Shown piece by piece: positions 17,770 to 26,928 of a stretch of DNA of 64,000 nt (position 1 is its first letter; each line of letters opens with the position of its first letter). Both the position numbers and the translations under genes were made by a program. The stretch comes from Leptospira sp. B5-022 (GTDB taxonomy: Bacteria > Spirochaetota > Leptospiria > Leptospirales > Leptospiraceae). The notes beneath the pieces are model-generated. The model saw nothing but the letters and a program-made list of their open reading frames with translations. It ran no database searches and was not told the origin of the DNA. The DNA is taken from positions 1 to 64,000 of the forward strand of contig NZ_ANIJ01000005.1 of assembly GCF_000347035.1 (NCBI RefSeq). The letters are read 5' to 3'.

Positions 17770-17777
17770 CTATCGGC
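17770..17777 (-). promoter_or_regulatory. Possible sigma-28 -10 element before flgG
   Basis: GCCGATAG on the minus strand differs at one base from the FliA consensus GCCGATAA. The expected TAAA 15 bases upstream is not present (TGAG-like), so this is only a candidate. Confidence 0.25.
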
Positions 17778-17806
17778 CAATCCCAAAAAATCCTCAGGGG
17801 GGAATT

Positions 17807-17830
17807 CGGTATTTTTGAGACAAAATACCG
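17807..17830. terminator. Hairpin between flgG and the DNA methyltransferase
   Basis: Perfect 9-base arms (CGGTATTTT and AAAATACCG) flank a 6-base loop, with GTTTTT directly after on the plus strand. It could end transcription that enters from either side. It lies upstream of flgG, so it may insulate the flagellar operon from the methyltransferase gene. Confidence 0.4.
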
Positions 17831-17856
17831 GTTTTTCGGAAGTAGAGACACAGGGG

Positions 17857-17948
17857 TTTCGCACAGAGGCCACAAAGAACACTGAGGATCTGCTAGCGTA
17901 GGAACTCCAACATGCCAACTCTGTGCTCTCAGTGAGCTCCGTGCGAAA
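17857..17948. repeat. CACAGAG-type inverted repeat, copy A
   Basis: Left arm 17857-17886 begins TTTCGCACAGAGG. The right arm 17919-17948 ends CTCCGTGCGAAA. The arms are imperfectly complementary over 30 bases. A copy of the short 16-bp near-palindrome sits in the loop. The element ends 7 bases beyond the stop of the methyltransferase gene. Confidence 0.6.
17897..17912. repeat. 16-bp near-palindrome CGTAGGAACTCCAACA
   Basis: A member of the TGTNGGAANTCCNACA family, nested in the loop of the larger inverted repeat. Confidence 0.5.
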
Positions 17949-17955
17949 TAAATTC

Positions 17956-19107
17956 TTACTTCAGATTACGGAAAACAACACAACGATTGGAATTCGTGCC
18001 CTTTTCGTTATTGGAAACATTCCAACAATTGGCGAGTTTCGTGAATTTCTGGTCGTTGATGTAGGTATTTTCCCAAACGAGTCCTGTGGATTCCGCACAT
18101 TTGATGACGTATTCGTCTAAGTTGAAAACGGTCTTTCCTTTTCTGATTTCCCCCACTTCCATGACCACTGTTCCGCCAGGTTTAACAACTCTGGATAATT
18201 CTGCCAAGGTTCCTTGGATAAATTCACACCAACCTGCAAGAGTTGCGAATATACTCGGCTTCTGGTCCTTCTCCAGTTCTATATTTAGGAACCAATAACG
18301 AAGCCAATTGTCCTCTTCATAGTTCACCTTGTCTAAAAATGGAGGACTAGTTACAACAAGATCCACAGAATTCTCCTCCAGACCGAAAAGATCCAAGGAA
18401 GAATGATTGGTGTATCTGTTGCGGAAAGAAAACTCATGATAAAAAGGTGTAAGAGACTCTTTCAAATCCCTTCTCATCTTTTGCAGGATCCTAGGTTTGA
18501 TCTCCCTATAATCAGGGACAACACCCCTTTTCTCGTTATTTCTTTTTTGAGCCAAAGGAGGAATAGAGATCTGAGGAAAACTATACACTGAAAAAAATCC
18601 GTTACTATGCCCATGAAGCCTGGACAATGCGGTTAGACCCAAATATTGAAACTCCGGAGAATCCGAATCGGAAAGGATCTTTTTTAAGTTCTTGATCTCT
18701 TTTAAAGTATCTTTATGATAAAAATGTAAAAGACCCTCGTCTTCCTTTTCTTCTCTAACTTTTGCGCTTAGGTCCAAAGCATGAAGTGCTTTTTCGAGTT
18801 TTTCTAGAGAAGGAACAGTTTGTCTGGACTTCGCCAAGAACAAGGACATAGGACTGATATCGTTATGAATGGCAGCATAACCTTCTAAATTGGCTTGGAC
18901 CGCGGTGGTCCCCCTTCCACCAAAAGGATCGAAGACGATCCCTTTTCGATTCGCCAAATATTTTCCTATGAAGAAGGCGGGTAATTCCGGTTTGAACGAG
19001 GCTCTGTAACTGACCACGTAATGGATGGGATGAGATTGCCTTTGTTTGGAGGTCCAAAATTCCCCGGTGAGTATCTTTCTTTCTTTTTTTCGAACGGTAC
19101 CGTTCAT
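17956..19107 (-). CDS. Site-specific DNA methyltransferase (orphan)
   Basis: A 383-residue DNA amino-methyltransferase. The SAM-binding motif DPFGGRGTT lies at 60-68 and the catalytic TSPPF at 253-257, followed by [11 protein letters not shown] and [17 protein letters not shown](F/Y) is the catalytic form seen in N4-cytosine and some N6-adenine enzymes, so the methylated base is uncertain. No restriction endonuclease or specificity subunit is adjacent, so it is likely a solitary, possibly regulatory, methylase. A CACAGAG-type repeat follows its stop. Confidence 0.8.
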   Translation of the reverse strand: MNGTVRKKERKILTGEFWTSKQRQSHPIHYVVSYRASFKPELPAFFIGKYLANRKGIVFDPFGGRGTTAVQANLEGYAAIHNDISPMSLFLAKSRQTVPSLEKLEKALHALDLSAKVREEKEDEGLLHFYHKDTLKEIKNLKKILSDSDSPEFQYLGLTALSRLHGHSNGFFSVYSFPQISIPPLAQKRNNEKRGVVPDYREIKPRILQKMRRDLKESLTPFYHEFSFRNRYTNHSSLDLFGLEENSVDLVVTSPPFLDKVNYEEDNWLRYWFLNIELEKDQKPSIFATLAGWCEFIQGTLAELSRVVKPGGTVVMEVGEIRKGKTVFNLDEYVIKCAESTGLVWENTYINDQKFTKLANCWNVSNNEKGTNSNRCVVFRNLK

Positions 19108-19299
19108 CCGCTCCGCCTTTTCTTTTTTCTTATTTTCGGAAGAAGACGCGATTTTCAGTTTTGCTTTTTAAAATCTGTCGGGACATAAACAAGGAATAGC
19201 GGAAGTGAGATCAGAAATACTTGTCTCCCTTGCGAATCCAAAAATCGTAGCATTCAGATCCGGATTTTTCGGGAAGTCCAAGCTCGGATCGATAAGAGA

Positions 19300-19806
19300 A
19301 TGAAAACCGTATCCTCTCAACTGTACGAAGAATTTTTAAAAGAGAAAAAAACGAATCGAAGATTCGAACTCGCCGGAATATATATAGGATACGGAGCTTA
19401 TGTAGTAAGTTTAGGGATCGTTTTCGGGCTCAAGAGAGAAAATCCGCTCTTCTCAGCAATGTTCTTCTTGGGATTATTTACAAGAGTCTCAAGCCTAATG
19501 ATCGGAAGAGTATTCCTAGTGCCTAAAATTTTTCTGCAACTTCTCTCCCCTAACCTTACAGAAAAGGAAGAAGCCTGGGAAACCATCCAAGCTCATAAAG
19601 AAGAGATGATAGGAAGGCTTGCAGGGAACATCTTCGGTTGGAATGATTCAAGCGAACTATACGCTATGGACCGGGGAGAAATGACCGAATTTGTACGTAA
19701 ATACACTTTGACCGATTGGAGAAAGATCGGAAAAATTTTCCTGATGTTTTATATTCCGCTTTTTATATTCGTTACTTATCTTACGATTTACGCCTGGTTT
19801 TTATGA
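19300..19806 (+). CDS. Hypothetical membrane protein
   Basis: A 168-residue protein not recognised as a named family. Hydrophobic stretches lie at about 25-45, 50-66 and 145-165, with a charged segment between (LTEKEEAWETIQAHKEEM). The last residues overlap the start of the following lipoprotein in an ATGA junction, so the two are co-translated, and the lipoprotein is the best clue to its role. Confidence 0.65.
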   Translation: MKTVSSQLYEEFLKEKKTNRRFELAGIYIGYGAYVVSLGIVFGLKRENPLFSAMFFLGLFTRVSSLMIGRVFLVPKIFLQLLSPNLTEKEEAWETIQAHKEEMIGRLAGNIFGWNDSSELYAMDRGEMTEFVRKYTLTDWRKIGKIFLMFYIPLFIFVTYLTIYAWFL

Positions 19807-20663
19807 GGCGAATATTACGTTTTTCTTTTGCGGTCCTTCTTCTTTCATGTTCCGTAAAAACGGGAACCGACTCGCCCACACTCCAAAAAGAAGAACTGAA
19901 TCTTTCCGATAGAAAAGTCTGCCTATTCCTTGCTGAAATGGAAGAAGGTACAGTTTTGAAAGTGGGAGAAGAGAACTGCAAAAAAAGTTCTCCTTCGATG
20001 TATGTCTTCCAACCCGTACTCGCATTGGCGGCGCTGGAGCTTGGAACATTAAAAGATCCTCATGGATACTTCCCTTGGGACAAGACCAAATTTCCTTACA
20101 TCAGATGGCAGAAGGAACAAAATCTCCGGACTTCTCTGGAAAATTCCACAGTCTGGTATTTTCAAAAGATATGGATGGATACGGGAACTTCCAAACTTAG
20201 AACCTGGTTGAATTCTGTCGGACTTCCCACATCGGTCCCATTCGATCCCGCTAGAAACTTTTGGATGGATGGAGGATACTCTTGGACTGCCGAAGAATTC
20301 TACTTATTCTTATGGAAATTATTTAACGGCGAACTAGGGGTAAGAAAGAAAAACCTTCACTCAATATTAGAAGGTTTGGAAAGAAATCCAGGAGAGATCA
20401 AAAATCCGACAGGCACCCATAAATTAGATGGCAACTTCGGGAACTATTCAGGTTTTTATTCTGATTCCGCGACCGGATACGCTCAAGGAAGATCCGTCTC
20501 TTGGTATTGGTTCTTTTGGAAGGGACCGAAAAAATCCTATCTATTCTTATCCAGAATTGAAAGTGAATCGGAAACTTTATCTCCTTTAGAAGCTGCAAAG
20601 TTCGGCATGGAATATCTAAAGGAAAAAGGGATTTGGGAAAAATATTTCTCCTCTTCCAACTAA
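19803..20663 (+). CDS. Class D beta-lactamase-like lipoprotein with degenerate active site
   Basis: A 286-residue lipoprotein: LLLSC lipobox with cysteine near residue 16. The mature part follows class D (OXA) beta-lactamases along its length. Examples are LALAALELGTLKD, FPWD, LENSTVWYFQKI (the S-x-V motif) and FWMDGGYSWTAEEFYLFLWKL, which closely parallels OXA enzymes. The catalytic S-x-x-K is S65-M-Y-V68, so the serine is kept but the carboxylated lysine is valine, and K-T-G is K207-L-D209. Hydrolysis of beta-lactams is therefore unlikely; a penicillin-recognising or structural role is possible. I start at the ATG overlapping the previous stop. Confidence 0.75.
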   Translation: MRRILRFSFAVLLLSCSVKTGTDSPTLQKEELNLSDRKVCLFLAEMEEGTVLKVGEENCKKSSPSMYVFQPVLALAALELGTLKDPHGYFPWDKTKFPYIRWQKEQNLRTSLENSTVWYFQKIWMDTGTSKLRTWLNSVGLPTSVPFDPARNFWMDGGYSWTAEEFYLFLWKLFNGELGVRKKNLHSILEGLERNPGEIKNPTGTHKLDGNFGNYSGFYSDSATGYAQGRSVSWYWFFWKGPKKSYLFLSRIESESETLSPLEAAKFGMEYLKEKGIWEKYFSSSN

Positions 20664-20700
20664 GTATTATTCTTTTCTCATTCTTTCCATTTTAATAGTA

Positions 20701-20716
20701 TGGAGGAACTCCAACA
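20701..20716. repeat. 16-bp near-palindrome TGGAGGAACTCCAACA
   Basis: A member of the TGTNGGAANTCCNACA family, lying 24 bases before the antiporter start, so it would fall in the 5' leader or promoter. Confidence 0.5.
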
Positions 20717-20740
20717 TTCCGAGGGCTTCCGATTCTAAGG

Positions 20741-22900
20741 ATGAAACGAAACGCGATTTTCTATATCACCCTGTTAATATTTTCTTGCGGGGCCTTTGTC
20801 TTCGTAACGAAACAAGGCAAGTCATTAGAAATTGGAAAAGTCACAAATATCCAAACGGATACTTCCACCTCGGTCGAGTCCTCGGAAGATCCGATCCAAA
20901 CCTGGAAAAATGCAGGAGCAAAACTTTGGAAAGGTTTTCATGAACCTCTTCCCCTTTTATTATTACAAATCGGAGTCGTAATTGCAGCCACTCGAGTGAT
21001 GGGTAAACTTGCAGTCATCGTAAGACAACCATTCGTAGTGGGTGAGATACTTGCGGGAATACTATTAGGCCCTTCCTTGTTCGGATTATTATTCCCCGAA
21101 CAGTATCAGTTTTTATTTCCCAAAGTTTCCTTAAGTTCCCTCCAACTTCTAAGCCAGATCGGTCTGGTATTCTTTATGTTCGTAGTAGGAATGGAATTGG
21201 ATCTTAAGATACTTAGAAACCAAGCCGACTCTGCCATTCTGATCTCTCATGCAAGTATTCTTCTTCCATTCTTAATGGGAGCGATCTTAGCACTTTCCAT
21301 TTACAAAACAATGGCACCACCGGAGGTCACGTTCCTTTCCTTTTCCTTATTTATGGGGATCGGAATGAGTATCACTGCATTTCCCGTACTTGCAAGGATC
21401 GTTCAGGAGAGAGGACTCACCAAAACTAGGCTTGGAGGACTCGCGCTCACTTGCGCCGCTTCGGACGATTTGACTGCCTGGTGTTTACTCGCCGTAGTGA
21501 TCGCACTTGTGCAAGCGGGCGGATTATTGGCCGCGTTATTCACCATTGTTCTTGCGATCATTTACGTTATTATAATGTGGAAAATTGTTCAACCGGCCAT
21601 GCATAGAGCGGGAGGCATCTTCACAAACAGAGAAGCGTTCACCAAAATGGCTGTGGCGCTCTTTCTTCTTTTCCCGATCGCATCCGCCTGGATCACGGAA
21701 TCCATCGGCATACACGCATTATTCGGAGCGTTCTTGGCCGGGGTTGTTATGCCGGACAAACCCAAACTTAGGACACTTTTAGCGGAAAAGGTAGAAGATC
21801 TAAGTACTGCGATCTTTCTTCCGTTATTCTTCGCATTAACCGGGATCAGAACGCAGATCGGTCTCTTGAATCAAGGAAACCTTTGGTGGGATTTTACAAT
21901 GGTTCTTGCAGTCGCGATAATAGGGAAATTTGCCGGAAGTGCGATCGCGGCAAAAGCCTCCGGAAATAATTGGAAGGATTCTTTGTCCTTGGGTGCACTC
22001 ATGAATACCAGAGGGCTCATGGAGTTGATCGTTCTTAATATAGGTTACGATATCGGGATATTGTCCTCTCAGATCTTCTCCATGATGGTGCTTATGGCGC
22101 TGGTTACGACATATATGACCGGGCCAAGCTTGAATTTAATAGAGAGAATTTTCTCCGTTGTCAAAGATAAAAGAGAAGAAGGAATACTACTTGCGTTCGC
22201 ATTACATTCCAGAGGCGTGGATCTGCTTAGACTCGCTTCCGGCCTTTTCCAAAACGGGAACAAGACTAAAGAAGTAACCGCATTACATCTTACTCCCGAC
22301 TCCTGGATTTCCGGAAAAACGGCTCAGAAATACGAAAAAAAGAGTTTTGAACCTCTATTCAAAATTTCTAAAGAATTGGGGATCAAATTAAAAACATTAT
22401 ATAAACCTTCTGATAATGTCACAAGAGATATCCTAAAAACGATCCAATCAGGAAATTATAATATATTCCTGACAGGAGGTGCAAAATCCTTATTCAGCGA
22501 CGATGTATTGGGAGGGAAGATCAGGACTCTCCTTTCCGAATCCGAAACGAATGCAGGGATATTGGTAGCGGAAAAATTAAAGGAATTAAATCGTTTCATC
22601 TTAGCGATTTACTCCGATAAAGACGTAAAACTATTAGGTTTTTCTCTTTCAATGGCTAAAAAAATCGGCGCCAAACTTTCCATCTGGGATCCAAGAGGTA
22701 GAGTTCCTCAATTCTCTCAAAAGGAAAGAAACCTTCTTAAAAAGGAAAAGATCATCATCTTAAAGGGAGAAAATCCTCAGATTCTCTCGGAAGCGGACCT
22801 TGTGATCTGCGATCTGGAGACCTGGGAAGAAGAGACCGAATTTAGGAATTGGGAACTTTCGGACGGTTCCGGACTTTTCCTGGTCCGCTATAAGGATTAG
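20741..22900 (+). CDS. Cation/proton antiporter (CPA2 family) with C-terminal cytoplasmic domain
   Basis: A 719-residue transporter. After an N-terminal hydrophobic signal-like segment (residues 3-20) and a linker, residues about 65-470 form the 12-13 helix Na+/H+ exchanger domain ([19 protein letters not shown], then [15 protein letters not shown] with the transport-site aspartate pair, and [13 protein letters not shown]). The final 230 residues are soluble and resemble the UspA-like regulatory tails of CPA2 antiporters. It could move K+ or Na+ against H+; its position beside kdp suggests potassium or pH balance, but it is convergent with that operon, not part of it. Confidence 0.85.
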   Translation: MKRNAIFYITLLIFSCGAFVFVTKQGKSLEIGKVTNIQTDTSTSVESSEDPIQTWKNAGAKLWKGFHEPLPLLLLQIGVVIAATRVMGKLAVIVRQPFVVGEILAGILLGPSLFGLLFPEQYQFLFPKVSLSSLQLLSQIGLVFFMFVVGMELDLKILRNQADSAILISHASILLPFLMGAILALSIYKTMAPPEVTFLSFSLFMGIGMSITAFPVLARIVQERGLTKTRLGGLALTCAASDDLTAWCLLAVVIALVQAGGLLAALFTIVLAIIYVIIMWKIVQPAMHRAGGIFTNREAFTKMAVALFLLFPIASAWITESIGIHALFGAFLAGVVMPDKPKLRTLLAEKVEDLSTAIFLPLFFALTGIRTQIGLLNQGNLWWDFTMVLAVAIIGKFAGSAIAAKASGNNWKDSLSLGALMNTRGLMELIVLNIGYDIGILSSQIFSMMVLMALVTTYMTGPSLNLIERIFSVVKDKREEGILLAFALHSRGVDLLRLASGLFQNGNKTKEVTALHLTPDSWISGKTAQKYEKKSFEPLFKISKELGIKLKTLYKPSDNVTRDILKTIQSGNYNIFLTGGAKSLFSDDVLGGKIRTLLSESETNAGILVAEKLKELNRFILAIYSDKDVKLLGFSLSMAKKIGAKLSIWDPRGRVPQFSQKERNLLKKEKIIILKGENPQILSEADLVICDLETWEEETEFRNWELSDGSGLFLVRYKD

Positions 22901-22988
22901 GGAAATGAGCCTAAGGCAAATGCGCTAAGATACGAAGTACTTTAGGAATTTCTAATACAAATCCCCTTTCCTAGTATTCCTCACGTGA

Positions 22989-23684
22989 TCATCCGTCCGT
23001 TTTTAAAAAGTAGCCCACACCTGGTTCGGTGATCAAGATCTCAGGATTACTCGGATCTCTTTCTATCTTCTTGCGGATCTGGTTTACATACACTCGCAAG
23101 TAACCGGATTCCGCCATTTGGTTCGGACCCCATAATTCTTTTAAGATCTGAGTTTGGGTCACTATCTTTCCGGGATAAGTGGCTAGTAACTTTAGAAAAG
23201 AATACTCGGTCGGCGTAAGTCGGACTTCTTTTCCTTCTTTCGAAACTTTTCTAGTTCCGAAATCCAGTTCTAAAGGTCCGATCCTTACCTTCACGTCCGT
23301 TTTTTCAGGAGAAGAATGTCTCAATAATACTCTGATCCTTGCAAGTAATTCTCCAATCCCGAAAGGTTTGGTGAGATAATCGTCCGCTCCGCTATCCAAT
23401 AGCAAGATCTTATCTTTTTCCGAATCTCTCACACTTAAGACCAATACCGGGATCTTAGAGCCGGACTCTCTGATCTTTTTTAGGAATTCTTCTCCTCCTT
23501 TTTCTGGCAGACCTAGATCCAAGATGATGGAATCGGGACGAACCATATAAACTTTTGATAATGCATCTTCTACAGAGATCGCTTCTTCCACCTTGTAGCC
23601 TTCTTTTTCGAGAGCGACTCGGACCAACCGGCGGATCTGGATCTCATCGTCTATGATCATGATGACTGGACTAGACAATTGCAT
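22989..23684 (-). CDS. kdpE: Potassium response regulator KdpE
   Basis: A 231-residue OmpR/PhoB-type regulator. The receiver has the acidic pair at 12-13, phospho-acceptor D56 (ILDLGLP) and the conserved lysine in LTKPFG. The winged-helix domain has LTPTEYSFLKLL and GYLRVYVNQIRKKIE. It is paired with KdpD and overlaps its gene by 14 bases. A GGAGG touches the ATG directly; a TTG two codons later has better spacing (6 bases) and may be the real start. Expected to activate kdpFABC when potassium is low. Confidence 0.93.
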   Translation of the reverse strand: MQLSSPVIMIIDDEIQIRRLVRVALEKEGYKVEEAISVEDALSKVYMVRPDSIILDLGLPEKGGEEFLKKIRESGSKIPVLVLSVRDSEKDKILLLDSGADDYLTKPFGIGELLARIRVLLRHSSPEKTDVKVRIGPLELDFGTRKVSKEGKEVRLTPTEYSFLKLLATYPGKIVTQTQILKELWGPNQMAESGYLRVYVNQIRKKIERDPSNPEILITEPGVGYFLKTDG

Positions 23685-26346
23685 CCTCCAAAGGTGGGAA
23701 AGTCAGCACAGGGATGCGGATGAGAAACCTGGCTCCTCCCTCTTGCCGATTCTCCGCCCAAATCTTTCCACCTTGAGCTTCCACAAGTCCCTTACAGATA
23801 GAAAGTCCTAAACCCGTTCCTTGCATGGAACCGGAAACCTTGGTGAATTTTTCAAAAATTTTTTCTTCCTGTCCCGGAGGAATTCCAGGTCCATTATCCT
23901 CCACCGTTAATAGAAGATGATCCTTGGGCACGCTTGCTCTTACTATAACTGTACTATTTTTTTCCGTATGTAAAAATGCATTTTGTAATAGATGGATCAA
24001 TACCTGGATCATCAATCTTCTGTCCATTCTGACTAGGGGCATACTTTCATCCGATTGGACCGACAATATATGTTCGCCTTTTTCGTATTCCGCGATCCGT
24101 ACGGTTTCATTTACCAAATCCACAGGATCTTCCCATTGGAGGTCCAACATCAATCTTCCGGACTCCAACCTGGACATATCCAATAAGTCCCCGACCAACC
24201 TATCCAATTTTTTATAAGCGATCCGGATCTCGGAGAATAAGTCGGACTTCTCCTTTTCATTCTTTCCATCCCCGGACTCCAATAGATCCAAGGAAGCACG
24301 GATTACAGTCAAAGGTGTCCTAAAATCATGACTGACCGAATTGAATAATGCCGAATAGAACTTTTCGGACTCTTCTACCATCTTAGCGTTTGCACGAATT
24401 CCAAGTAGAAGGATCCGCTCCAATGCCAAAGCAATTTGATTCAGCATAGAAAATAAAAGAGTCTCTTCCTCTAATTCCAAACTGTCCTTAGCTTCCCTAT
24501 CCAATCCGATAACTCCGAAACAACCGCCAGGAGTAAGTAACGGAAGATACAAACCCTTAGACATCGGAACGGTATCCGTATCTTTTCCAGAAGGCTTTCG
24601 ATTCTGGAAGGTCCAGGCAGCCAAAGCTGACTCCTTCATATCCGGTTTAAAACCGCTCTTAGGATGAGGCGCGCGAGAAAGAAGAGAATCCTGATCGGCA
24701 AGTAAGATCAAAACGGAAGATTGGAACGTATCGCCAATTGTTTCCACTGCCACGGATGCAATCTCATCCAAACTATGAGTTTTCGACAATGCAACCGAAA
24801 GTCTGTAAAGGCCGGAAAGAGCTTCTTCTCCCGTTTGTAACGCTTCTTCCCTGTCTCTTAATCTTGTAGTGAGAGCACCTAAAACTAAGGCCAATACGAA
24901 ATACGTCCCGAACATCATCCAATCTTCCACTTTTTCGATATAGAAAGTGAATTTTGGAGGAATGAATAGAAAGTTCCAAAAGAGAGCGCTCAAAGAAGCA
25001 GTGATCAGAACAGGTCCCCTACCTACAAATAGGGAAACAAACATTATAAAAAATAAATACACTAGTCCGATAGACCAATAGCCAGCGAAAATATTCAATA
25101 ACAGATTAAAGGATGTGACCCCAAGTAATGCTAAAAAAGAAAGAAAATATTGGATGGGCTTGGATCTAGCTCCCTTAGTAAAAAATCCGAATCGTACCTT
25201 AAAACTTTCTTTCGTAGCTTCAGTCGGAGCGAGAAGGATCTGAAAATCTCCCGGTTGTTCGCTTAGTCTGTCTACAAAAGAACCTCCTCTTAGTATTCTT
25301 GAGAGTTTACTCTTGCCACTTCTTCCTATAACGATGTGTGTCGCTTTGGTGCGATTGATTGCTCTTGTAATACCAAGAACGGAATCTCGATCCGAAAAGT
25401 TCAGGATCTCGGCCCCCAACTCTCTGGCGAGGCCCAAGTTCTGTCTTAGCCGTTCTTTCTGATCGAATGATAAAATATTTCCATCGTCCACATGCACGGC
25501 TACCCAAGGACATTTTAATCCGAACGCAATCCTCTTCGCATAACGTATCAAATTGGCGGCCTGGGAAGAAGAAGATACCGCAACTAAAATTTTATCGGAA
25601 AGTTTGGAATCCTTAGTCGGTTCCAGACGGGAAAGTTCTCGATCTACCAGTTTGGATGTAAAATTTAAAGAAAGCTCCCTAAGAGCAGTCAAATTTGGGA
25701 CCTTAAAAAAGGAATGTAAGGCCTGAGGGACCTTGTCCGAAGGATATACTTTTCCTTCTTTCAAGCGTTTGATCAGATCGTCCGGGACAAGATCGATCAA
25801 TTCCACTTCATCAGCAATTTCTAAAATAGAATCCGGAACTCTTTCGGAAACGGGGGCTCCCGAAATTTCTTCCACAATCCCTGCTCTACTTTCCAGATGT
25901 TGCACATTCAAAGTCGAATAAACGTTTATCCCTTGGTCCAAAATTTCAATAACGTCTTGGTATCTTTTCGGATGCCTGGAACCTGGAACATTCGTATGAG
26001 CGAGCTCATCGATCAAGACCAGATCAGGCTTTTTCTCCAAGATTGCATCGATATCCATTTCCTCCAGATCTACGGATTTATATTTGGATCTTTTCCTAGG
26101 AATGATAGGAAGTCCTTCTGCCTGTGCTTCGGTTTCCTTTCTATTATGAGTCTCTAAATAACCGATCCATACATCTAGTCCTTCGGACTTTGCTTTTTGA
26201 GCGTCTCGCAACATCTCGAAAGTTTTACCTACGCCTGCGGCCATTCCGAAGAAAATTTTCAACTTTCCTCTAGTCTTAGTCTCTTTTCCTCCGATCCGAG
26301 AGAGTAATTCGTCCGGATCCGGTCTGTTTTCTTCCGATGGTCTCAC
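23671..26346 (-). CDS. kdpD: Potassium sensor histidine kinase KdpD
   Basis: An 891-residue sensor kinase with the full KdpD order. The KdpD domain has Walker A (GMAAGVGKT, 34-42) and VLIDELAHTNVPGSRHPKR. A UspA-like domain follows (about 250-370), then four close membrane helices (about 395-495), a GAF domain, the phospho-acceptor SHDFRTPL near residue 670, and an ATPase domain ending EDNGPGIPPGQEE and GTGLGLSI. The start is GTG. The gene lies 30 bases after kdpC and overlaps kdpE, so structural and regulatory genes probably share one message. Confidence 0.95.
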   Translation of the reverse strand: MRPSEENRPDPDELLSRIGGKETKTRGKLKIFFGMAAGVGKTFEMLRDAQKAKSEGLDVWIGYLETHNRKETEAQAEGLPIIPRKRSKYKSVDLEEMDIDAILEKKPDLVLIDELAHTNVPGSRHPKRYQDVIEILDQGINVYSTLNVQHLESRAGIVEEISGAPVSERVPDSILEIADEVELIDLVPDDLIKRLKEGKVYPSDKVPQALHSFFKVPNLTALRELSLNFTSKLVDRELSRLEPTKDSKLSDKILVAVSSSSQAANLIRYAKRIAFGLKCPWVAVHVDDGNILSFDQKERLRQNLGLARELGAEILNFSDRDSVLGITRAINRTKATHIVIGRSGKSKLSRILRGGSFVDRLSEQPGDFQILLAPTEATKESFKVRFGFFTKGARSKPIQYFLSFLALLGVTSFNLLLNIFAGYWSIGLVYLFFIMFVSLFVGRGPVLITASLSALFWNFLFIPPKFTFYIEKVEDWMMFGTYFVLALVLGALTTRLRDREEALQTGEEALSGLYRLSVALSKTHSLDEIASVAVETIGDTFQSSVLILLADQDSLLSRAPHPKSGFKPDMKESALAAWTFQNRKPSGKDTDTVPMSKGLYLPLLTPGGCFGVIGLDREAKDSLELEEETLLFSMLNQIALALERILLLGIRANAKMVEESEKFYSALFNSVSHDFRTPLTVIRASLDLLESGDGKNEKEKSDLFSEIRIAYKKLDRLVGDLLDMSRLESGRLMLDLQWEDPVDLVNETVRIAEYEKGEHILSVQSDESMPLVRMDRRLMIQVLIHLLQNAFLHTEKNSTVIVRASVPKDHLLLTVEDNGPGIPPGQEEKIFEKFTKVSGSMQGTGLGLSICKGLVEAQGGKIWAENRQEGGARFLIRIPVLTFPPLEDAIV

Positions 26347-26376
26347 TCTATAATAACTTTATTTTTTTAGAATATT

Positions 26377-26928
26377 CTATTTTATGTAAATAGATCTCAA
26401 TTTCAGATTCAATTTCAATATATTCACCTTAGTATGGCCAAATAACCCCCACTCAGGAGATTCCGTAGAACCTTCCATCAATCTAGCTAATTTTTCCTCC
26501 GAAATTCCTTTTACTTTTGCTACCAAGGGAATCTGATATTTCACAGCTTCCGGACTCAAGTGAGGATCCAGTCCGCTTCCGGAAGAATACAAAAGTTCTG
26601 AAGGCACAGGCTCAGCTCCTCCTCTTGTCACCCAGTATATTTTTCTTTCTTCCACCTTTTTGGAAAGTTGAGCGTTACTCGGCCCAAGATTGGAAGCTCC
26701 CGAAGAAGAAGGATCAAAACCGATCGCGGAAGGTCTTGAATGAAAATATTCAGGCGAATCAAAAGTTTGCGCAATCAACTCGGAACCGACTATTTTTCCG
26801 TCTATCTCGATCAAGGAACCAGAACTTACTTTCGAAAAAGTGAATTTAGCGAATCCATAAACTATAGCGGGATAAAATATCCCGCAAATAAAAGTCCAAA
26901 GTCCGAGTTGTAAAATCGCTCGAATCAT
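26377..26928 (-). CDS. kdpC: Potassium-transporting ATPase subunit KdpC
   Basis: A 183-residue subunit with one N-terminal membrane helix (about 7-25) followed by a periplasmic domain. The conserved stretches are [47 protein letters not shown] and [15 protein letters not shown]. KdpC stabilises the pump and raises nucleotide affinity. The start overlaps the end of kdpB by 4 bases, so translation is coupled. Confidence 0.95.
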   Translation of the reverse strand: MIRAILQLGLWTFICGIFYPAIVYGFAKFTFSKVSSGSLIEIDGKIVGSELIAQTFDSPEYFHSRPSAIGFDPSSSGASNLGPSNAQLSKKVEERKIYWVTRGGAEPVPSELLYSSGSGLDPHLSPEAVKYQIPLVAKVKGISEEKLARLMEGSTESPEWGLFGHTKVNILKLNLKLRSIYIK

